Shown here in pieces: positions 6,472-10,846 of a stretch of 10,846 nt of DNA. The translations under genes and the position numbers were made by a program. The notes below the pieces were generated by a model. That model did not search any database. It was not told the origin of the DNA and was given only the letters and a program-made list of their open reading frames with translations. The DNA is from Reyranella sp. GTDB taxonomy: Bacteria > Pseudomonadota > Alphaproteobacteria > Reyranellales > Reyranellaceae. Where the stretch lies: the NCBI GenBank assembly GCA_016780605.1, contig JADHLS010000091.1, positions 1-10,846 of the forward strand, in the 5' to 3' direction. Positions within the stretch are counted from its first letter, which is position 1. Every line of letters begins with the position of its first letter.

Positions 6472-6551
6472 CTGTCATCCTGAGCGCAGCGAAGGATCTC
6501 ATGCCGGTTGCAATCGGCGATGAGGTCCTTCGCTTGCGCTCAGGACGACAG
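6472..6551. repeat. 80-bp imperfect palindrome, REP-like element, possible bidirectional terminator
   Basis: The left arm CTGTCATCCTGAGCGCA... (from 6472) pairs with the right arm ...TGCGCTCAGGACGACAG (to 6551). Across roughly 30 bp per arm there are one single-base bulge and two mismatches. GCCG/CGGC extend the stem towards a short loop near 6515. The arm core, CCTGAGCGCAGCGAAGG, is one I recall as a dispersed element in many high-GC proteobacterial genomes, so it is probably a repeat family. It occupies nearly all of the 96-bp gap between the convergent stops at 6460 and 6557, where it could terminate both transcripts. No second copy is in the window. Confidence 0.75.
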
Positions 6552-6556
6552 AACCT

Positions 6557-7972
6557 TCAAGTCGGTACTCGCTTGTGATGCTCGGTGGCGCCCTGGTAGG
6601 CGTGGCCGATCCGGTAGAGCAGCGCTTCGTCGAACGGCCGGCCGATCAGCTGCAGGCCGATCGGTGCGCCATTGCTGTCGAAGCCGCACGGAACCGACAG
6701 GGCCGGCAGCCCGAGCGTGTTGAACGGCCGCGTCAGCCCGGTGAAGCGCGCCACCATGCTGAGCGTGGCGGGACCGCCCGAGGCTTCCATGTCGGTCTCT
6801 TCGAGGGTCGGCACCGGGAAAGGGATGGCCGGCAGGATGACTGCATCGACGCCGTCCATGGCCGTGGCCAGGAACTCGCGCACGAAGTGGGCGCGCAGGC
6901 GCAGTGCATCGATGTACTGTGTCGCCGGAATGAAGAAGCCCGCCTCCATGCGCGTGCGCACCTGGTTGGCGTAGGGCGCATTGGCTTCCATCCACGGCCG
7001 ATGCATCGCCGCCGCCTCGCACTTCACGATGACCTCGGCCGAGCGGTAGAGCGCGGTGAAGTCGGGGAGCTTCGCGGGCCTGACCGTCGCGCCAAGCTTG
7101 CCCAGGGCATCCGCTGCAGCCTGCAGGGCGGCGCCGACTTGCGGATCGACCGGCACGATCGCGTCGGGCAGGGAGAAGCCGATCTTCAATCCGCGCACGC
7201 CGCCTTCCAGCAAGGCCTCGTAGTCGGGCACGGGCTTTTCGCTGGTCGTCGAATCGTCGGGATCGTGGCCGGCGACGATGCCCAGCATGCGGGCGTTGTC
7301 GCGCACCGTGCGGGTGAGCGGCCCGACATGGTCGAGGGTCCAGGAACGCGCGAGTGCGCCGGCCCGGCTGACGCGGCCGTAGGTCGCCTTCATGCCGACG
7401 ACGCCGCACGCCGAAGCGGGCAGCCGGATCGAGCCGCCGGTGTCCGAGCCCAGCGCGCCATAGACCATGCGCGCGGCGACCGAAGCGCCGGAGCCGCTCG
7501 AGCTGCCGCCGGTGACGCGCTTGCTGTCCCACGGATTGCGGCAATGGTCATGATGCACGTTGTGGCCGGTCGGGCCCGCCGCGAACTCCGCCATGTTAAG
7601 GAAGCCCAGCTCGACCACGCCGGCGGCATCGAGCTTCTGCAGCACCGTCGCGGTCACGGGCGCTACCCAGTTGCGGCGGATCTCGCTGCCGCCGGTCGAG
7701 ATCTCGCCGGCGCGGTAGTACATGTCCTTGTGCGCCATCGGCACGCCATGCAGCGGGCCGCGCCGCTTTCCGGCCGCAAGCTCCTTGTCCATCGCCCGCG
7801 CCTGCTCCAGGGCCTTGTCCCTGTTGAGACGCAGGAAGGCGTTGGTGCGCGGCTGCCACTGGGCGATGCGCGCCAGGCAGGCTTCGGTCGCCTGCACCGA
7901 GGTGATGCGTCCAGCGGCAATGGCGTCGGCGACCTCGCTGAGGTCGCGCAGCGCGAGATCGTCGTTGATCAT
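6557..7972 (-). CDS. Amidase-signature family hydrolase (GatA/AtzE-like)
   Basis: 471 residues, the normal length of the family. The Ser-cisSer-Lys triad is visible: Lys82 in PMAHKDM, Ser157 in GGSSSGSGA, and nucleophile Ser181 in GSDTGGSIRLPAS. The spacings (75 and 24) equal those recalled for GatA Lys79/Ser154/Ser178. FGFDSNGAP-type and GLQLIGRPFDE motifs near the C-terminus are also typical. The family hydrolyses amide bonds of diverse small molecules. True GatA works in a GatCAB transamidation complex, but no gatB is present here and the organism should have its own gatCAB elsewhere. The start codon overlaps the stop of the preceding small gene (ATGA), as seen for AtzG/AtzE-type pairs. 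A catabolic amidase working with a GatC-like partner is therefore the preferred reading. Last gene of the minus-strand operon that begins at 9079. Confidence 0.92.
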   Translation of the reverse strand: MINDDLALRDLSEVADAIAAGRITSVQATEACLARIAQWQPRTNAFLRLNRDKALEQARAMDKELAAGKRRGPLHGVPMAHKDMYYRAGEISTGGSEIRRNWVAPVTATVLQKLDAAGVVELGFLNMAEFAAGPTGHNVHHDHCRNPWDSKRVTGGSSSGSGASVAARMVYGALGSDTGGSIRLPASACGVVGMKATYGRVSRAGALARSWTLDHVGPLTRTVRDNARMLGIVAGHDPDDSTTSEKPVPDYEALLEGGVRGLKIGFSLPDAIVPVDPQVGAALQAAADALGKLGATVRPAKLPDFTALYRSAEVIVKCEAAAMHRPWMEANAPYANQVRTRMEAGFFIPATQYIDALRLRAHFVREFLATAMDGVDAVILPAIPFPVPTLEETDMEASGGPATLSMVARFTGLTRPFNTLGLPALSVPCGFDSNGAPIGLQLIGRPFDEALLYRIGHAYQGATEHHKRVPT

Positions 7973-8166
7973 TTCGCCTCCCGCGCCAGCACGCTCGCAA
8001 AGGCGGCGGGATCGTCGTCGAAGGTGAGGCGGGCGGCGGCGGCCTTGCGTACCGCCTCGTTCAGCACCTCGACTTCGGTGGCGATCTCGGCCAGCCGCTT
8101 GTCGTCGTAGCTGAGGCCCTGCAGCTCCTTGGCGATGCCGGCGGCGAGGCGCGTCTTGTCGTCCAT
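7969..8166 (-). CDS. Small GatC/AtzG-like (DUF4089-type) protein, 65 aa
   Basis: Starts at the ATG at 8166, which is preceded by a strong AAGGAGG about 4 nt upstream. A longer in-frame start at 8205 would overlap the thioesterase end and is rejected. The protein is short and helical, with an ELQGLSYDDKRLAEIATEVEVLNEAVRKAA helix pair followed by a LTFDDDPAAFASVL tail. Small helical proteins encoded directly before amidase-signature enzymes (AtzG before AtzE; GatC with GatA) wrap around the amidase and stabilise it. Size, helix-then-acidic-tail layout and position fit that group, but the identity is too weak by eye to be certain. The stop overlaps the amidase start by 4 bp, implying translational coupling and probably a 1:1 complex. 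The gap to the thioesterase stop is 10 bp. Confidence 0.8.
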   Translation of the reverse strand: MDDKTRLAAGIAKELQGLSYDDKRLAEIATEVEVLNEAVRKAAAARLTFDDDPAAFASVLAREAK

Positions 8167-8176
8167 CGAACCTCCT
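8167..8176 (-). promoter_or_regulatory. Strong ribosome binding site deciding the small-protein start
   Basis: Read on the minus strand, AGGAGG follows immediately after the TGA stop of the thioesterase gene and precedes the ATG at 8166 by 4 nt. This fixes the start of the 65-residue protein and shows direct coupling within the operon. Confidence 0.75.
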
Positions 8177-9079
8177 TCAGGCGGCCAGGCGTAGCTGTCG
8201 TTCACCGAGCCGCGCCTGATCCTCTGACGTGAACGTCATGCTCTTGCGGATCTTCTGGTCGAGCTTCATGCCGACCGCCTCCGCACAAGCAGCAAGCATG
8301 CCGGTCTCGGCCTCGAACAGGAAATGCGTGAAGGTCAGCACTCTCTCCGTGAAGCCGGCGAGCCCGCTCATCACCACGACGAGATCGCCCGCCCGCAGAG
8401 GACGACGATAGTGGCTCAGCATCTCGACGACCACCGATCCTTCGCCGCGATCCTGCATGGCGGCACGGTCGAAGCCGAGATGGTTCCAGAGAAGCGGCGC
8501 ACCGTCGGAGTAGCGGCCGAACTGGTGATGCGGGAGGAGCTCGCCGCGCTCGTCGCACTCGGCAGGCGTGATCACGCTGCGGCCGATCTCGATCAGGCCG
8601 CGCCGAGCCGCGTCATCGAGCGCGAGATCGGGCAGGGTGAGCTTGCCGACGCTGCGCGGCCGCGCATTGTCGGGCAGCGGCACGATCGCGGCTTCGGCGC
8701 GCGCGCGGAACGCAGCAGGCCACGGCCGATCACAAACGATGCGTCGGCGCACGGTCGCCGCCACCGTGCCGTCGCCGGGATTGCGGATCTCGTGATAGGC
8801 CAGCAGATGGCGCTCGCCGATCTCGATGGGAGCCGACAGGACCGCAACCGGATCGACTTCACGGAACTCGCGCAGGTAGCGGATGTGATCGTCGGCGGCA
8901 CGCACGTCGAGTCCGGCGGCCCGTTGCGCGCGCGGACCGAGGCCGAGCTCAGCGAGCAGGTGCGCCGACGCCTCGTGGCCGAATTCGGTGTAGAACTGGA
9001 CGTTCAAATGGTCGTTTTCATCGCACTGCCAGGTGTTCACGGCGGTGCTGAAAGTCGGGATCAGGCGGGGCCTCGACAC
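8177..9079 (-). CDS. Double-hotdog acyl-CoA thioesterase-like protein
   Basis: With the GTG start at 9079 the product is about 300 residues. Two hotdog-like halves can be seen. The first opens with FSTAVNTWQCDENDHLNVQFYTEFGHEASAHLL (about 9-41), equivalent to the D-x-x-x-H/N-x-x-Y helix motif of YbgC/4HBT enzymes, and includes IGERHLLAYHEIRN. The second opens with RSVITPAECDERGELLPHHQFGRYSDGAPLLWNHLGF and ends with VVEMLSHYRRPLRAGDLVVV...THFLFEAETG. The family hydrolyses acyl-CoA or related thioesters. The substrate is unknown. The frame is open much further upstream, to 9442, but that part lies antisense to the HU gene and has no domain character. GTG 9079 has AGAGAG about 8 nt upstream and directly precedes the domain. 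An ATG at 9157 (no Shine-Dalgarno) is the alternative. First gene of a three-gene operon. Confidence 0.8.
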   Translation of the reverse strand: MSRPRLIPTFSTAVNTWQCDENDHLNVQFYTEFGHEASAHLLAELGLGPRAQRAAGLDVRAADDHIRYLREFREVDPVAVLSAPIEIGERHLLAYHEIRNPGDGTVAATVRRRIVCDRPWPAAFRARAEAAIVPLPDNARPRSVGKLTLPDLALDDAARRGLIEIGRSVITPAECDERGELLPHHQFGRYSDGAPLLWNHLGFDRAAMQDRGEGSVVVEMLSHYRRPLRAGDLVVVMSGLAGFTERVLTFTHFLFEAETGMLAACAEAVGMKLDQKIRKSMTFTSEDQARLGERQLRLAA

Positions 9080-9122
9080 GCTCAACGCTCTCTGCAGTCT
9101 GTGGATGACTGCTTCAAATGGC

Positions 9123-9152
9123 CGAAAAAGCCCCAAAAATCGACATTTTTCG
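9123..9152. promoter_or_regulatory. Helically phased A/T tracts and inverted repeat upstream of the HU gene
   Basis: A5 tracts at 9125-9129 and 9135-9139 and a T5 tract at 9146-9150 have centres 10 and 11 bp apart, which is the spacing that gives intrinsic DNA curvature. AAAAAT (9135-9140) and ATTTTT (9145-9150) form a perfect inverted repeat around CGAC, and CGAAAAA (9123-9129) mirrors TTTTTCG (9146-9152). The site lies in the 184-bp divergent region between the thioesterase start and the HU gene. It contrasts sharply with the GC-rich surroundings. Probable promoter-region element; function inferred. Confidence 0.45.
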
Positions 9153-9164
9153 TGCATTGGGGAC

Positions 9165-9192
9165 TTGCGGGGGACCGATTCGTGGATAACCT
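9165..9192 (+). promoter_or_regulatory. Weak candidate promoter of the HU gene
   Basis: TTGCGG (9165-9170) and TAACCT (9187-9192) are spaced by 16 bp, downstream of the phased A/T tracts. The match to TATAAT is limited to the -12 T, -11 A and -7 T positions. No better pair was seen in the 184-bp gap. Confidence 0.25.
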
Positions 9193-9263
9193 TGGGCGCG
9201 TCAACGCTGCCCTGGGGCGTCAGGAAGACGTTGGCGAACGAAAAACCTAAGGGACCCCTCATC

Positions 9264-9566
9264 ATGGCTACCGCAACCAAAACGTCCGCTCCCACGATTC
9301 CGTTGTCGAAGGTGGCGGCCGAACTCGCCGAAAAGACCGGCATGACCAAGAAGGACGCGACCGGCTGCCTCGACGATTTCGTCGGCCTGGTCGTGAAGCA
9401 TCTCAAGAAGGGCAACAAGGTCCGCATCACGGGCCTCGGCATCCTTCAGGTGCGCAATCGTCCGGCGCGCATGGGCCGCAACCCGGCGACCGGCGAGGCG
9501 ATCAAGATCAAGGCGTCGAAGAAGGTCGCCTTCCGCGTCGCCAAGGATCTCAAGGAAGCGATCTAA
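9264..9566 (+). CDS. HU/IHF-family histone-like DNA-binding protein
   Basis: 100 residues with the HU fold. An N-terminal helix pair (IPLSKVAAELAEKTGMTKKDATGCLDDFVGLVVKHLKKG) is followed by the beta-arm saddle VRITGLGILQVRNRPARMGRNPATGEAIKIKASKKVAFRVAKDLKEAI. This carries the family signature RxARxGRNPxTGE, whose proline intercalates and bends DNA. It has about ten extra N-terminal residues (MATATKTSAPT) compared with classical 90-residue HU, giving a lysine/threonine-bearing tail. IHF subunits differ in detail, so HU-like is the safer name. The ATG at 9264 is chosen because AAGGGA (9249-9254) precedes it by 9 nt and the domain starts soon after. Longer in-frame starts (from 9033) run through the intergenic region. 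It is a single-gene unit with its own terminator. The protein could bind its own curved upstream region, as HU-type genes are often autoregulated. Confidence 0.95.
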   Translation: MATATKTSAPTIPLSKVAAELAEKTGMTKKDATGCLDDFVGLVVKHLKKGNKVRITGLGILQVRNRPARMGRNPATGEAIKIKASKKVAFRVAKDLKEAI

Positions 9567-9595
9567 CCTTTCGACATCCTCGACGGGGAAAGATC

Positions 9596-9637
9596 GGGCG
9601 GGTTCCGGCGCAAGCCGAGCCCGCCCTTCTTTTTGTT
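9596..9637 (+). terminator. Rho-independent terminator of the HU gene
   Basis: GGGCGGG (9596-9602) pairs with CCCGCCC (9620-9626), with GGC/GCC pairing further inside the loop, followed by TTCTTTTTG. It begins 30 nt after the HU stop and ends just before the stop of the convergent gene at 9640. The T-tract serves only the plus-strand direction. Confidence 0.9.
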
Positions 9638-9639
9638 TG

Positions 9640-10491
9640 TCAGCGTGGAACGAAGTCGGGGCGCTTGACGCCGGGCATCGAATCGTAGGCTCTGGCAATC
9701 GCCTGCTCAGGAGTCTGGGCAACGCCGCTGTCCCAGTAGATCGCTTTCAGCCATAGCGCTGGTTCAGTCCTGTTTCCTCCCCAAAAGAAATTGGGAAGCA
9801 GACTCGCCCGAAGCATCTCGGCGCCATGAGCAATGAACGTCGCATCTCGGTTGCCGCCTCGCGCTAAGTGATCGCAGGCCCATTTGCCGAACTGCAGCAA
9901 GGGGGCCTGATCAGCGGACGGTCGCTTCACCTTTGCAGCCTCATAGAGTTTCAGGCCGAGTGCTGGGGCGTTCGCGGCAAGGGCCATGGCTAGATGCTGG
10001 CTCAACGTGTCCTGTCGCTTCTGCCTATCCTGCGCGATTTGATCAGAACTCGCCTGTTGCCAACTCTGCCACTCAGCCTCGAGCGCCGCAGCGAAGTGTC
10101 GTTCTCCATTGTCACCGCGGCTCAGCCATTTGAGGAGCCCGAGCGATCTGCGCCATGTGTACAAAGCGAACCATCCGTCACTCCAATGTCTCCTGCTATC
10201 GGAGAATAGGCCCAGGTCCGGTTCAGGTTGGATTTCCATCCAAGTAATTATCTTCTCGAGTGTTGGTCGCACTTCGTCGGCCAAACCAACCAAGTAAGCT
10301 TCCGCGAGGCTGTTTGTTATCAGCGAGACGTAGTGTGAATGGCCGTCGCGCCTGATCTCCTCAGGTCTGAAATCGGTCTCGATCTTGAGACTGAAATTTA
10401 GCCAAGACCGGCGCTCTCTGAGGGGGTCGAATTTGGCCAGCACAACTTCGGCCTCGACATCGCATCGATCTCGTCCGTTCCTGCTGTTCAT
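9640..10491 (-). CDS. Tryptophan-rich protein of unknown function, 283 aa
   Basis: I do not recognise this family. The ATG at 10491 is preceded only by a weak AGG-like site (ATAGGTTGC). The frame is uninterrupted to TGA at 9640. The protein is soluble-looking: no signal peptide, no membrane helix. It appears almost wholly helical, with segments such as SLAEAYLVGLADEVRPTLEKIITW (61-84), LAMALAANAPALGLKLYEAAK (167-187) and ALWLKAIYWD (246-254) that resemble TPR-like or other helical-repeat scaffolds. Twelve tryptophans are present (for example W30, W84, W103, W107, W113, W122, W141, W144, W204, W237, W247, W253). The gene is visibly less GC-rich, with more A/T-ending codons than its neighbours, suggesting later acquisition. 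Helical Trp-rich proteins of this size include bacterial toxin-immunity families (for example Imm49), but there is no toxin gene beside it and I cannot support that assignment. Confidence 0.8.
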   Translation of the reverse strand: MNSRNGRDRCDVEAEVVLAKFDPLRERRSWLNFSLKIETDFRPEEIRRDGHSHYVSLITNSLAEAYLVGLADEVRPTLEKIITWMEIQPEPDLGLFSDSRRHWSDGWFALYTWRRSLGLLKWLSRGDNGERHFAAALEAEWQSWQQASSDQIAQDRQKRQDTLSQHLAMALAANAPALGLKLYEAAKVKRPSADQAPLLQFGKWACDHLARGGNRDATFIAHGAEMLRASLLPNFFWGGNRTEPALWLKAIYWDSGVAQTPEQAIARAYDSMPGVKRPDFVPR

Positions 10492-10517
10492 GCAACCTAT
10501 GATTGCTTGTCGGCGAG

Positions 10518-10523
10518 TTTATA
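10518..10523 (-). promoter_or_regulatory. Possible -10 element for the 283-aa gene
   Basis: On the minus strand TATAAA lies at 10523-10518, about 27 nt before the ATG at 10491, in an AT-richer stretch. No good -35 hexamer lies 16-18 bp further upstream, so this is only a candidate. Confidence 0.25.
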
Positions 10524-10603
10524 CATCGACCACAACATAGCCCTCTCTGGTGTGCGAGGCTAACGTTTTTCGCATGCTGAAGGTCGGAGTATCGGGAGGC
10601 ATC

Positions 10604-10662
10604 GGGCGCGAGGGAATGCTTTGCCGTTCGGTCCTGGTCCCTGTATGACCGGGCTCGCGCCC
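10604..10662 (+). promoter_or_regulatory. Inverted repeat in the leader of the YdcF-like gene
   Basis: GGGCGCGAG (10604-10612) is an exact reverse complement of CTCGCGCCC (10654-10662), which ends 4 nt before the ATG at 10667. Inside the 41-nt loop, CGGTC (10629-10633) and GACCG (10647-10651) can form a second stem. No Shine-Dalgarno sequence is visible before the ATG. The structure could shape translation initiation or be a protein-binding site. Confidence 0.4.
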
Positions 10663-10666
10663 TCGC

Positions 10667-10846
10667 ATGGATACCTTCACCTTCCTGAAATTTCTGACCC
10701 AGCTCGCGCTGCCGCCGGCATCGATGGCGGTGGGGCTGGTGCTGGCGGGGCTGCTGGCGATGGTTCGCTTGCGGCGGCTCGCCCTGACAGTTGCAGTGCT
10801 GGCGATCGCCGAGACATTGGTGATGTCGTTTCCACCGGTTGCGGAT
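10667..10846 (+). CDS. YdcF/ElyC-family membrane protein (N-terminal part, runs off the right edge)
   Basis: The frame is open from ATG 10667 to the window edge, 60 residues. The start MDTFTFLKFLTQLALPPASM leads into a hydrophobic helix (about 20-33, AVGLVLAGLLAMV), a basic turn RLRR, a second helix (about 38-52), then the FPPVAD motif. This order (LPP, TM, basic turn, TM, PVAD) matches the N-terminus of the E. coli ElyC (YcbC) and YdcF/SanA-like proteins carrying DUF218, several of which are linked to envelope or peptidoglycan precursor homeostasis. The DUF218 domain itself lies beyond the window and cannot be checked. In-frame upstream codons meet a TGA at 10646 with no other start, so 10667 is the first possible ATG, although no ribosome binding site precedes it. 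Confidence 0.75.
   Translation, partial: MDTFTFLKFLTQLALPPASMAVGLVLAGLLAMVRLRRLALTVAVLAIAETLVMSFPPVAD

Noticed and set aside
6575..8110. A 511-codon plus-strand open frame opposite the amidase
   Set aside because: The opposite strand encodes an amidase with an intact catalytic triad. The plus-strand translation has no domain and is a codon-bias shadow.
9640..10491. Naming the unknown gene as an immunity protein (Imm49) of a toxin system
   Set aside because: Only size and helical, Trp-rich character suggest this. No toxin, effector or secretion gene lies alongside, and no diagnostic motif could be confirmed by eye.
1..10846. CRISPR array, tRNA/rRNA gene, insertion sequence or prophage
   Set aside because: No regularly spaced direct repeats, no tRNA-like cloverleaf next to a plausible integration site, and no transposase, integrase or phage protein were seen on either strand.

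Overview
The window reads as chromosomal DNA of a free-living, high-GC alphaproteobacterium. The protein families and the GC-rich codon use fit a Hyphomicrobiales/Rhodospirillales-type genome such as Reyranella or a Bradyrhizobium relative. That placement is from general recognition, not a search. A near-consensus Irr-type iron-control operator upstream of the peroxide genes supports an alphaproteobacterial origin. I see no transposase, integrase, phage gene, tRNA, rRNA or CRISPR array. Coding density is high and every intergenic gap is shorter than about 190 bp.

Layout. (1) 1-581 (-) is the N-terminal part of a secreted FecR/DUF6600-type protein, divergent from a conserved protein of unknown function at 662-1243 (+). 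(2) 1240-3168 (-) is a probable two-gene unit: an amino-acid-type periplasmic binding protein followed by a luciferase-like flavin oxidoreductase. Its 3' end overlaps the unknown gene by 4 bp. (3) 3249-3689 (+) is a glyoxalase/VOC-fold protein. (4) 3782-4883 (+) is a classical ahpC-ahpD peroxide-defence operon with a recognisable promoter and an inverted repeat close to the Irr box consensus. (5) 4958-6460 (+) is an aldehyde dehydrogenase whose start codon lies in one arm of a perfect 11-bp inverted repeat. (6) A long imperfect palindrome (6472-6551) fills the gap between this gene and the convergent operon. (7) 6557-9079 (-) is a tightly packed operon: double-hotdog thioesterase, a 65-residue GatC/AtzG-like protein, and an amidase-signature hydrolase. 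(8) 9264-9566 (+) is an HU-type DNA-binding protein with an upstream region carrying helically phased A/T tracts and a strong intrinsic terminator. (9) 9640-10491 (-) is an unrecognised, tryptophan-rich, visibly less GC-rich gene. (10) 10667-10846 (+) is the N-terminus of a YdcF/ElyC-family membrane protein running off the window.

How the genes work together. The clearest functional unit is AhpC-AhpD, which reduces peroxides using a thiol relay. Its promoter architecture suggests control by iron/haem status. The thioesterase, small protein and amidase are translationally coupled and probably act on a common acyl-CoA or amide substrate, but the substrate cannot be read from the sequence. The rest looks like ordinary accessory metabolism. 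I found no convincing new defence or mobile system. The observations most worth following up are regulatory (ahpC operator, start-codon hairpin of the aldehyde dehydrogenase, phased tracts upstream of HU), plus the unrecognised 283-residue gene.
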